19,194 bases of DNA from Candidatus Sulfopaludibacter sp. SbA3 (GTDB taxonomy: Bacteria; Acidobacteriota; Terriglobia; Bryobacterales; Bryobacteraceae), in assembly GCA_945861255.1 (NCBI GenBank), contig CAMAUG010000036.1, positions 1 through 19,194 on the forward strand, written 5' to 3'. The translations under genes were made by a program, and so were the position numbers. The notes beneath the pieces were generated by a model. The model ran no database searches. It saw nothing but the letters and a program-made list of their open reading frames with translations, and had not been told where the DNA came from. Of the stretch, positions 1-7,779 are shown one piece after another. The stretch's first letter is position 1. Each line of letters opens with the position of its first letter.

Positions 1-2877
1 CCGTCCCGCCAGCTCACGCGCGCCTTCCAGGAACTGCACGTCGTTCATGACCGCGAGCGCCTGCAAAGGCGTGTCCGTGCGCTCACGCCGTACGGTATGG
101 CTTTCACGCGTCGGCGCGTTGAAAATCTCCATGCTGGCGGGCGGGGCGCTACGCTTCCAGAAAGTGTACATCGACCGGCGATAGAGGCTGCCGCCTGAAT
201 CGCGCTTGTAAAACCGGGTGTTGGAGCCATCCATGGCCACCGCTTCCCAAACGCCATCCGGCTGATAGGGCTTTACGCTGGGCCCACCGATCTCCGGTGA
301 GAGCAGTCCGCTGGCCGCCAGCGCGTAATCGCGGATGAGTTCTCCATCCAGGCGGAAGCGCGGCCCCCGGCTGAGCAACCGGTTCTCGGGATCTTTCTCC
401 AGCTTCAAAGGCGTGGCGATGGCGGCTTGGCGATACGCCGCCGAGAGCAGGATCTGCTTGTAAAAACGCTTCATATCCCAGTTGTGGTCCTTGAAATCGA
501 CGGCCAGCCAATCCAGAAGCTCGGGATTAGAGGGCGATTCACCCTGGCTGCCGAAATCATCGACCGTCTTTACGATGCCGGTCCCGAAGATTTCCTGCCA
601 CATCCGGTTGACTGCGACACGCGCGGTGAGCGGCTGATCCTCCATGAAGAGCCATTGCGCGAATCCGAGCCGGTTGCGCTGCATGCCGGGGGTCATGGGG
701 GGGAGAATGGAAGGCGTGTTGGCGTCCACCTGCTGGCGTCTCTGGTCATAGGCGCCTCGATAAAGCGTCCAAGCGGTTGGCTTTGTGCCGGCGCGTTCCT
801 CCATCACCAGCGAGGTAGCGCCACGCCGTGCGATGGCTTTGGCCTGCAGATTCAGCTCATTCTGTTCCGCGGCGAGTTTCCGGAAAGGCTCGTAGCCATT
901 GAGCAGGAAGTAGGTCAGCAGCGCGGACCGGCTGCTATCGTTCAACTGCGCCGAATCAGCCGCCAGCGCCGCCTGAATCGCGGGCCATTCACTGAGCAGG
1001 CGCGCCTCGCTTTCACTCACCACGCGGTTGAAGATGCGGAACTCGGCAATGGCCCCCTCGGCGAGCGAACGGCCAAGGACCAGAGGAGCGTCCACGGCGA
1101 TATCGCCGGCCAGTTCCACATTCTGATTGCCGCGGCCCTGCGTGGAGATGGCCCGTCCGTTCAGGTAGAGGTTCAGGCCGGACTGGTGCCGCGAACCGTC
1201 ATAAGTAACCACCATGGTGTTCCATGAGCCGGGCCGGATCTGCTCCAGATGCGCCGCGCGGACTTCGATACCCTTGCCGCCATCACCGATGAGGCGCAGG
1301 CCCGCCACGCGGGCGCCGACGTCGATGGCCCAACCACGGTTCTTCTCTTTCGGATTGTTGTGGGCGGCGACAGTGTACGGCTGATCCGCTTTGGGGTAAA
1401 AGAAACCCACGCTGATCGTGAAGGGCTTTTCCGCGTCCAGCCGCGGCGCGTCGGCAACCTGCGCGCCTTCGTCCTTCAAGAATCGGAGCGCCGAGCGGCT
1501 CGGGATCGGGGATTCACCCAACGCCAGATTCGAACCGGATTTAGACAACGCCGCCAGATCGGCCGCGTAGAGCTGGGCCTTGTCTTCGAGCGGCGCCGCC
1601 ACGGTTGCTTTGTTGCGCTGCGCCAGCCAGGCGGCAAAAGGGCTGCCGGCCGAACGTGTGGCCTCTTCCATTCCTGTCCGGACAGCGCCGAGCCGGGAGG
1701 AAATTTTCGCCCAAGCCTCGCGGTCTTGCGGACGGGGCACCACGACGACGGGCGCCGGATCCGGTGCATTGTCGTCCATGATGTTCTGCGTTGTATTCCT
1801 GAAAAAAGCGCCCAGCGCGTAGAAATCCTTCTGGAGAATGGGGTCGAACTTGTGATCGTGGCAGGTGGCGCAGCCAACGGTGAGGCCGAGAAAAACAGCG
1901 GAGACGGTATCGGTGCGGTCCTTGGCGTAGATTTCCGCGATTTCGTCTTCGATAACACCGGCCTCATTGGTGGTGACGTTGCAGCGTTGAAAGCCGGTGG
2001 CGATGCGCTGGTCGAGTGTAGCATTGGGCAGCAGGTCTCCCGCGAGTTGCTCGATGGTGAACTGGTTGTAACCTAGATTACGGTTGTAAGCGCCGATTAC
2101 CCAGTCGCGATACGGCCAGATCTCGCGATAGTTGTCGATATGGATGCCGTGTGTATCGCCGTAGCGGGCTGCATCCAGCCAGTAGCGCGCGCGATTTTCG
2201 CCATAATGCGGCGAAGCGAGGTAGCGGTCCACCATGTGTTCATAGGCGCCGGGAGACGGGTCTTTCAGATAGGCGTCCAACTCCGCGGGCTTGGGGGGAA
2301 GTCCCGTGAGGTCCAGCGCGACGCGCCGGATCAGGGTGCGGCGATCGGCGGCCACCGCAGGTTGCAGGCCGTTCACTTCAAGCTTCGCCAGGATGAAATT
2401 ATCGATGGGATTGCGCGGCCAGACGGCGTTCCTGGCATTTTTCACGGCGGGAATCGCGGGCATGACCGGGGCGCGATAAGCCCAGTGCTCCTGCCAAGGA
2501 GCGCCCTGTTCGATCCACAACTTCAGCTTGGCGATCTGCTCCGGCGTCAGGGTCCTGCGAGCGGATTCCGGCGGCATTCGCAGCGGGGCAGCAGAAGCGC
2601 TGATGCGCTTGTACAGCAGGCTTTCCGCGGGTTTGCCCGGCACTACGGGCGCTCCGTTCTTGCGCAGCTCCAGTGCCGAATCCTTGCGGTCAAGGCGCAG
2701 GTTCGCCATGCGGGCCGCGGAATCGGGGCCGTGGCACTGAAAACAGTTTTCCGCGAGGATCGGCCGGATTTCGCGTTGGAAGTCCAGCTTCGCCGCCGCG
2801 CTGGGGTTCGATACGGCCTGACCCGCGAGTAGCACGGCGCTTCCGGCAACCGATGCCAATAGATTCCGTAACGACAT
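1..2877 (-). CDS. Secreted PSCyt1-DUF1549-LamG-DUF1553 protein (C-terminus off the window)
   Basis: The frame is open from ATG at 2877 to the left edge, so about 959 N-terminal residues are visible. The order is: a short hydrophobic signal-like segment (about residues 5-29); a PSCyt1 cytochrome-like domain with CFQCHG, heme motif C45-C48-H49; DUF1549 (about 150-370) with a second CXXCH at 336-340 in the family-typical context GLTVGCATCHDHKFDP; a LamG/concanavalin-like insert (about 465-610, with LNLYLNGRAI); and DUF1553 from about 730 (LTARVAVNRMWQ). Proteins of this type are abundant in Planctomycetota and Solibacteres. They are thought to be exported and often precede a DUF1501 gene, which would lie outside this window. 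The biochemical role is unproven; polysaccharide or sulfated-glycan breakdown and extracellular redox have been suggested. The start is the first ATG before the signal segment. The gene is divergent from the hydroxyacid oxidase gene. Confidence 0.9.
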   Translation of the reverse strand, partial: MSLRNLLASVAGSAVLLAGQAVSNPSAAAKLDFQREIRPILAENCFQCHGPDSAARMANLRLDRKDSALELRKNGAPVVPGKPAESLLYKRISASAAPLRMPPESARRTLTPEQIAKLKLWIEQGAPWQEHWAYRAPVMPAIPAVKNARNAVWPRNPIDNFILAKLEVNGLQPAVAADRRTLIRRVALDLTGLPPKPAELDAYLKDPSPGAYEHMVDRYLASPHYGENRARYWLDAARYGDTHGIHIDNYREIWPYRDWVIGAYNRNLGYNQFTIEQLAGDLLPNATLDQRIATGFQRCNVTTNEAGVIEDEIAEIYAKDRTDTVSAVFLGLTVGCATCHDHKFDPILQKDFYALGAFFRNTTQNIMDDNAPDPAPVVVVPRPQDREAWAKISSRLGAVRTGMEEATRSAGSPFAAWLAQRNKATVAAPLEDKAQLYAADLAALSKSGSNLALGESPIPSRSALRFLKDEGAQVADAPRLDAEKPFTISVGFFYPKADQPYTVAAHNNPKEKNRGWAIDVGARVAGLRLIGDGGKGIEVRAAHLEQIRPGSWNTMVVTYDGSRHQSGLNLYLNGRAISTQGRGNQNVELAGDIAVDAPLVLGRSLAEGAIAEFRIFNRVVSESEARLLSEWPAIQAALAADSAQLNDSSRSALLTYFLLNGYEPFRKLAAEQNELNLQAKAIARRGATSLVMEERAGTKPTAWTLYRGAYDQRRQQVDANTPSILPPMTPGMQRNRLGFAQWLFMEDQPLTARVAVNRMWQEIFGTGIVKTVDDFGSQGESPSNPELLDWLAVDFKDHNWDMKRFYKQILLSAAYRQAAIATPLKLEKDPENRLLSRGPRFRLDGELIRDYALAASGLLSPEIGGPSVKPYQPDGVWEAVAMDGSNTRFYKRDSGGSLYRRSMYTFWKRSAPPASMEIFNAPTRESHTVRRERTDTPLQALAVMNDVQFLEGARELAGR

Positions 2878-2914
2878 GGTGTGGCCTCGTTTCTAACTAA
2901 TACGATACATAAAA

Positions 2915-2970
2915 CCAGGGCTGCGCGGCACATCGGTGCCGGCGTGCCGGCCATGCCGACCGCAGGCTGG
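2915..2970. repeat. Imperfect stem-loop in the divergent intergenic spacer
   Basis: The left arm at 2915-2930 (CCAGGGCTGCGCGGCA) is largely complementary to the right arm at 2954-2970 (TGCCGACCGCAGGCTGG), with small bulges. Two self-complementary GCCGGC hexamers lie in the centre (2938-2943 and 2946-2951). A second small palindrome, AAGCC-TG-GGCTT, follows at about 2978-2989. The structure lies between two divergent genes, so it could be a REP-like palindrome or a regulatory/terminator-like fold. In GC-rich DNA such imperfect arms can also arise by chance. The rest of 2878-3073 holds only the candidate promoter listed separately. Confidence 0.35.
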
Positions 2971-3020
2971 ATGGCGCAAGCCTGGGCTTATGGCCTGCGT
3001 GCTTTTGGGAGTGTTGCTGT

Positions 3021-3050
3021 TTGACAAGTGCCGGTTCGCTGGCCGATCTT
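3021..3050 (+). promoter_or_regulatory. Candidate promoter for the hydroxyacid oxidase gene
   Basis: A perfect TTGACA at 3021-3026 lies about 50 bp upstream of the ATG at 3074. At 18 bp spacing the matching -10 would be GATCTT (3045-3050), which is poor. The start codon itself is preceded by a good GGGAG ribosome-binding site at about 3060-3064. The call rests mostly on the -35 box, so it is weak. Confidence 0.25.
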
Positions 3051-3073
3051 GAGATGAGGCGGGAGAAACACAA

Positions 3074-4261
3074 ATGAAGCGCTCCGATTTGATGACTAGG
3101 CGAGCGGCGTTGGGCGGGTTGGGCGCGGCGTTTGCCGGCGCGCCGCTGCTGAAGGCCCAGCAAGATCCATTCCGCGATCACAGCCGCATACCGGGCATGG
3201 ACGAACTCACCACTGTCAGGGAATTCGAGGCGGTGGCCTACGCGAAGATGCCGCGCAATTTCTTCATGTACATGGCGCAGGGCGGTGAAGGCGAGGTCAC
3301 GCTACGGCGGAATCGGGAAGCGTTTGATTGGGTGGAGCTGGTGCCGAAGAGTGTAGTTGACGTGAGTTCGGTGCAAACGGCTACCGAAATTCTGGGCACG
3401 CCCATGGCGTTCCCGATCATGACTTCGCCCACGGCGTTTCACATCCAGTTGAATCCGGAAGCTGAAGCCGCCACCTACCGGGCATGCCAAGCCGCTTCGA
3501 ACACTCCGTACATTGTTAGCCACAACCACTCCATACCGCTGGAAAAGATCGTGCCGGCGGCGAAGAGTCCGCTATGGTTCCAGCTTTATCCGCAGAAGGA
3601 TATGGGCGCGACCCAGGCATGGGTGGACGCGGCTCAAGCGGCCGGGGGCAAAGGAGTGGTGATCACGGTGGATCAACAGGCCACCGCTTATGATCGGGCC
3701 GGGCATGATCGTCACCTGCTGGTGGCTGGCCCCACTACGCCTACCCGCAGAGCCGGCGATGCACCGGCAACGGGCGCCCGCGCCTATGGGGTTCCAGAAG
3801 GCCGGCTTTGGTACACCTGGAAATATGCCGACCAGGTGAAAGCGATGTTGAAAGTGCCCATGATCGCCAAGGGCATTTTGACCGGCGAAGATGCGAAACT
3901 ATGCATCGAACATGGCTTCGATGCGATCTACGTTTCTAATCACGGCGGCCGGTCCGTGGATTACGGTCCTTCCACGCTTGAGGTGCTGCCGGAGATTGTG
4001 GATGCAGTACAGGGGCGTATTCCGATCATGTTCGACAGCGGTATTCGCAGCGGATCGGACATATTAAAGGCTCTGGCATTGGGCGCGAACGTGGTGTGCG
4101 TCGGGCGCGCGCATCGCTGGGGGCTGGCAGCCTATGGCGCTCCGGGCCTTCAGAGGGTTCTCGAAATTCTGCAGGCGGAACTGGTGGCGGCGATGGCCCA
4201 AAGCGGCAGGCCTACGCTGGCGTCCATTGATCGGACCTTGGTAAAAACGCACTTCCGATAG
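3074..4261 (+). CDS. Tat-exported FMN-dependent alpha-hydroxyacid oxidase/dehydrogenase-like protein
   Basis: This 395-residue protein belongs to the glycolate oxidase / lactate oxidase / lactate 2-monooxygenase TIM-barrel family, whose members oxidise 2-hydroxyacids with FMN. The diagnostic SNHGGR gives catalytic His290 and Arg293. WFQLY (Tyr172), TVD (Asp200), AKGIL (FMN-contacting Lys266) and DSGIRSGSD (from Asp321) match the family flavin and substrate pocket. The N-terminus has twin arginines and a hydrophobic stretch (TRRAALGG, residues 9-16, ending near LLKAQQ), so Tat export of the folded flavoprotein is likely. The loop after TVD reads QQATAYDRAGHDRH rather than the usual GRREADxRN type, so the substrate cannot be named. 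A GGGAG ribosome-binding site supports the ATG. The next gene starts 22 bp downstream on the same strand and is probably co-transcribed. Confidence 0.88.
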   Translation: MKRSDLMTRRAALGGLGAAFAGAPLLKAQQDPFRDHSRIPGMDELTTVREFEAVAYAKMPRNFFMYMAQGGEGEVTLRRNREAFDWVELVPKSVVDVSSVQTATEILGTPMAFPIMTSPTAFHIQLNPEAEAATYRACQAASNTPYIVSHNHSIPLEKIVPAAKSPLWFQLYPQKDMGATQAWVDAAQAAGGKGVVITVDQQATAYDRAGHDRHLLVAGPTTPTRRAGDAPATGARAYGVPEGRLWYTWKYADQVKAMLKVPMIAKGILTGEDAKLCIEHGFDAIYVSNHGGRSVDYGPSTLEVLPEIVDAVQGRIPIMFDSGIRSGSDILKALALGANVVCVGRAHRWGLAAYGAPGLQRVLEILQAELVAAMAQSGRPTLASIDRTLVKTHFR

Positions 4262-4283
4262 TTCTTGGCTAGGTCGGGTGAGA

Positions 4284-6314
4284 ATGAAGCGATCCACGGT
4301 TATTGCATTTGCGGCATTCAGTCTTGGACTATGGTTTTGGCCGGCGGCCGCACAACAACCTGCGAGCGCTCCACCGCCGCCGATACAACCTACGGCCGCC
4401 GAGAAGCAGCGCATCCAATCCAAAGCCGACGAGCTGGCCGCGGCCATTCGAGCCCTCAAGTCCAAGAAGATCGATGAAGGATTGCTTGCGGATGTCGAGA
4501 TCTACGAAAAATCCGCGCGCTGGCTATTGGAGTTTCCGGAAACGTTTTTCACACAGGACGGTATTGATCAGTCCTTGACGGTGCTCGATTGGGGCCTGGA
4601 GCGGGCCAAGCAATTGCAGAGCGGACAATCGCCATGGATGGGTCAGAACGGCCGCAAGATTCACGGTTTTGTTTCGGACCTGGACGGATCGGTGCAGCCG
4701 CTTGGACTTACCGTGCCGGAATCTTACGATGGCACAAAGCCGGTCAGATTGTATGTCTGGCTGCATGGCCGCGATGCCCGCCTTTCGGAAGCAAACTTCA
4801 TTTACCGCTACACGAGCGTGGGCATGACCAACCCCGCCAATGCCGCCGCCGACCTGGGGCAGATCCAGGTGGACGTTTACGGCCGCTGGAATAACGCCAA
4901 CCATTGGGCCGGTGAAGTGGACGTCTATGAGGCCATCGCGGCGGTGCAAAAACGCTACAACATCGATCCGGACCGCATCGTGCTGCGGGGCTTTTCACTG
5001 GGCGGGGCGGGAGCATGGCACATCGCGCTCCACAACCCGGACCGGTTCGCCGGGGCGGAAATCGGCGCCGGGACCTGGCCGCGCCGCTCAATGATGCCAG
5101 GCTATCCGCCCTACCAGGCGGCCACGCTGCGCATCTGGGAAAACATCACGGAGTGGGCTCTGAATGCGTTCGACTTACCGCTGGCGGGGCACGGCGGAGA
5201 TAACGACCCGCAACCCGCTTCGATACCGCGTCCGGAACCGGGGACGCCCACGCGGGGACAACTGGAGTCTTCCTTGAAGGTGCGTGAGCAGTTGGCCAAG
5301 GAAGGATTTCCGTCCGAAGGAGAGCCGGACAATTTGAGGGTGCCTGGAACTCCCACGCAATTCTTCATCTCGGTCAACACCGGGCATAGCACGAGTCCTC
5401 TGGTGAGGCAGCGATTGAACGCCTTTCTGAAGGAGTACGGCGACCGGGGCCGCGTATCGCCGGACCACGTGCGGTTTCTGACGTACACGACGCGCTATAA
5501 CCGGTCCCATTGGGTGTCTCTGGAGGGACTTGAAAAACACTACGAGCGATCCGAAGCCGACGCGCAACGCAGCGACGGCGGCAAGCGTTATCAGATCACG
5601 ACGAAGCACGTTACGCGACTGCTGCTGCGCGAAACCGGGCGGGCCGCTCAGATCCAGATCGACGGGCAGGACCTGAAAGTAAAGGCGGCGCCGGAGATCG
5701 CACTGGAGAACTCCGGCGGAGCGTGGAGGGTCGCAAGCGGCAAGCCCGCCGGCTTGCGGAAGACGACGCACCTGCAAGGTCCTATCGACGACGCGTTTCT
5801 AGATCCTTTCCTGTTGGTGCGTCCAACCGGGACGCCCTGGAATGAAGCAGTCAACCGCGAAGCCTTGCGGACGTTGGCGCGCTTCGATCACGCCTATGCG
5901 CGCTGGTACCGCGCCCATCCGCGGATCAAAGACGACAAGGACGTGACCGAGGCCGATTTTGCGAAATACCACGTGGCGTTGTTCGGCGACCCTGGCAGTA
6001 ACCGCTGGATCGCCCGCCTGAACGGGAAACTGCCGGTGCAGTGGGCGCGCGAAACGGTCACCGTTGGGGATCGCAGTTTCCCCGCGGCCGCGCACCTTCC
6101 GGCGCTGATCTATCCCAACCCGCTCAGCCCGGCGCGCTACGTGGTGCTGAACAGCGGACTGACAATCCTTGAGCGCGAATACCAGAGCGACTACAGCATG
6201 CCGCGCTTAGGGGACTTCGCCGTGCTCCAAATCAAAGAGAACGCTGAAGAGCCCGATGTGGCATACGCCGGACTGTTCGATGAAGCCTGGAAGTTGCCGA
6301 AGAACCCCAAGTGA
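4284..6314 (+). CDS. Secreted alpha/beta-hydrolase, prolyl-oligopeptidase-like
   Basis: This 676-residue protein has a signal peptide (MKRSTVIAFAAFSLGLWF, cleavage near AAAQQ) and is presumably periplasmic or extracellular. The serine-hydrolase elbow is GFSLGGAGAW with Ser238, preceded by a family-like DVYEAIAAVQKRYNIDPDRI stretch. The oxyanion-side motif YVWLHGRD lies about 80 residues earlier. His368 in NTGHST is a candidate triad histidine. The C-terminal ~270 residues (after GLEKHYERSE) show no motif I recognise and may be a beta-rich accessory domain. Proteins of this layout are usually annotated as prolyl oligopeptidase family or esterase; the substrate is unknown. GTG at 4278 is an alternative start only two codons upstream. 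The ATG at 4284 is preferred because AGGTCGGG lies at better spacing. It is likely in one operon with the upstream oxidase and ends convergent to the membrane protein gene, with a 10-bp gap. Confidence 0.85.
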   Translation: MKRSTVIAFAAFSLGLWFWPAAAQQPASAPPPPIQPTAAEKQRIQSKADELAAAIRALKSKKIDEGLLADVEIYEKSARWLLEFPETFFTQDGIDQSLTVLDWGLERAKQLQSGQSPWMGQNGRKIHGFVSDLDGSVQPLGLTVPESYDGTKPVRLYVWLHGRDARLSEANFIYRYTSVGMTNPANAAADLGQIQVDVYGRWNNANHWAGEVDVYEAIAAVQKRYNIDPDRIVLRGFSLGGAGAWHIALHNPDRFAGAEIGAGTWPRRSMMPGYPPYQAATLRIWENITEWALNAFDLPLAGHGGDNDPQPASIPRPEPGTPTRGQLESSLKVREQLAKEGFPSEGEPDNLRVPGTPTQFFISVNTGHSTSPLVRQRLNAFLKEYGDRGRVSPDHVRFLTYTTRYNRSHWVSLEGLEKHYERSEADAQRSDGGKRYQITTKHVTRLLLRETGRAAQIQIDGQDLKVKAAPEIALENSGGAWRVASGKPAGLRKTTHLQGPIDDAFLDPFLLVRPTGTPWNEAVNREALRTLARFDHAYARWYRAHPRIKDDKDVTEADFAKYHVALFGDPGSNRWIARLNGKLPVQWARETVTVGDRSFPAAAHLPALIYPNPLSPARYVVLNSGLTILEREYQSDYSMPRLGDFAVLQIKENAEEPDVAYAGLFDEAWKLPKNPK

Positions 6315-6324
6315 CGGCTCCTCG

Positions 6325-7005
6325 CTAACCACGCAGTTTGCGCCAGACCAACACGTGTCCGAGCAAGGCGAATTGGACCAGGACTCCTGGCAGCCATACG
6401 AACGGCGGGTAGGTGACCCACACGTTGAGGCGGTCTTCGCCGAATGCGCGGAACAGAGGGAGCGACGCGACGGCGATAGCGACGATATTCGCCAGCAGGC
6501 AGCATCCGGCGATATTCCACACGATGACAGCTCGGCGGGTTCCTCTCTTCATGGCGAAAAGACAACTGACGATCAGAGCGCCGATTCCCGTTACGATATC
6601 GAAGTTATAGCCGGAATAGGACATCTGCACGGGCATGATGCCCTCGGCGGCCGCCCGATGCATGGTGAGTTCCAGTGGCAGGCGGAAGGCCTGCGAACCT
6701 ACCAGTAGAGCCCAACTGATGCGGCTCGCGATGGCTGTTCCCAGGCTTGAGAACGCGAAACCGATTGTGACGACGACGGTTGCGGCAATCAGCATCAGCA
6801 ATGGCGGAGGCCGACGATCCCATTCGCGCAACACACCGGTGGACGCAATGGCGGTCTGCGCGGCCATCATCATTGCCAGAACAGCGGCGGCGGTCGTGGT
6901 TGCCCGAACTGAACGCGTGGAAGTCCATATTCCGAGGATCACCAATGCGGCAACAAAAATCGCCAGCGTGACCAGGGCCCAGACTACGAGAGGAGAAGCC
7001 GGCAT
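6325..7005 (-). CDS. Polytopic membrane protein of unknown function
   Basis: I do not recognise a named family. The 226-residue product has about six hydrophobic helices (roughly 5-27, 36-56, 69-88, 134-152, 158-180, 201-221) and is an inner-membrane protein. Between helices 3 and 4 lies a distinctive polar/aromatic segment, RLPLELTMHRAAAEGIMPVQ followed by MSYSGYNFD (residues 108-136). It looks like the conserved signature of the family and could hold a ligand- or cofactor-binding site, with His116, Glu121 and Asp136 as candidates. ATG at 7005 was chosen because it begins 4 bp after the isomerase stop codon; an upstream start at 7044 would overlap the isomerase gene and add a non-hydrophobic leader. 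It is the last gene of the coaD-aminotransferase-isomerase run. Confidence 0.75.
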   Translation of the reverse strand: MPASPLVVWALVTLAIFVAALVILGIWTSTRSVRATTTAAAVLAMMMAAQTAIASTGVLREWDRRPPPLLMLIAATVVVTIGFAFSSLGTAIASRISWALLVGSQAFRLPLELTMHRAAAEGIMPVQMSYSGYNFDIVTGIGALIVSCLFAMKRGTRRAVIVWNIAGCCLLANIVAIAVASLPLFRAFGEDRLNVWVTYPPFVWLPGVLVQFALLGHVLVWRKLRG

Positions 7006-7009
7006 AGCG

Positions 7010-7774
7010 TCAGGGAACGTAAGTCCGCAGCACGTCGACGCCACCGCTGACGGATGGGCGCGCGCCTGGCGGCAGATACCACACGTCGCCCGCCTGGAAC
7101 GGTTGATCGTCTATCGTGCCGTGGCCTCGGAGTCCGATCAACACTTGCGGACCCTGTTCGCGAGGCTCGAAACCGGATGCCGTGACAAAAGCGTCGCATT
7201 CGACGGGCAACGTCCGGCGTGCGGCCACCGGTCCCAGCTCGGCAACCGTCAGACCATCCTTAAGATGCAATTCGCGCGGGCGTCCGTAGTCGTAGAGCCG
7301 GTAGGTGATGTGGGAGTGTTGCTGGATCTCGCAGATGGTCAAGCCAGCGCCGATGGCGTGTACGGTTCCCGCCGGAATGAAAAACGTCTCACCCGGCTTG
7401 GCATCGAGCCATTGCAGTAGATGCTCGATATCGCCGGACTCGGCCGCCGCGGCGGCTTGTTCACGCGTCAAGGGCTCGCGAAAACCAGCGGCGATTCGTG
7501 CGCCGGGTTCGGCGGCCAGCACGTGCCACATTTCCATTTTGCCCGGGCACGCGTGGTGCAGGCGCGCGTATTCGTCGTTGGGATGCACCTGTACCGAGAG
7601 CTTTTCCGTGGTGAAGAGGAACTTGACGAGCGGGACGGCGTCCCCCGCATCCAACTCTCCTGCGTCAAGCCATGCCTCGCCGGTTCTCGACGCCGGATTG
7701 GGGAACCACGGTTCAAGGCGCGTGGATCCCCATGGACGCTCGTGAAAACTGGGTTTCAACTTGCGAATGGGCAT
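7010..7774 (-). CDS. manA: Mannose-6-phosphate isomerase, class I short type
   Basis: This 254-residue cupin enzyme interconverts mannose 6-phosphate and fructose 6-phosphate in the cytoplasm, feeding GDP-mannose synthesis or mannose catabolism. The zinc ligands are visible as QVHP (Gln62, His64), KMEMW (Glu81) and GTVHAIG (His139). The ITYRLYDYGR motif (about 156-165) carries the conserved active-site arginine. The protein is shorter than the ~315-residue Bacillus-type and ~390-residue enterobacterial enzymes, but a second cupin half (about 175-250) is present. The ATG at 7774 lies 5 bp after the aminotransferase stop codon, so translation is probably coupled. The ribosome-binding site is weak, as expected inside an operon. 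I am confident of the family; the preferred sugar phosphate is inferred. Confidence 0.88.
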   Translation of the reverse strand: MPIRKLKPSFHERPWGSTRLEPWFPNPASRTGEAWLDAGELDAGDAVPLVKFLFTTEKLSVQVHPNDEYARLHHACPGKMEMWHVLAAEPGARIAAGFREPLTREQAAAAAESGDIEHLLQWLDAKPGETFFIPAGTVHAIGAGLTICEIQQHSHITYRLYDYGRPRELHLKDGLTVAELGPVAARRTLPVECDAFVTASGFEPREQGPQVLIGLRGHGTIDDQPFQAGDVWYLPPGARPSVSGGVDVLRTYVP

Positions 7775-7779
7775 GCCCG

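Noticed and set aside
427..2832. Several plus-strand open frames
   Set aside because: They are shadows of the DUF1549/DUF1553 gene, whose minus-strand frame is open across the whole stretch with clear motifs.
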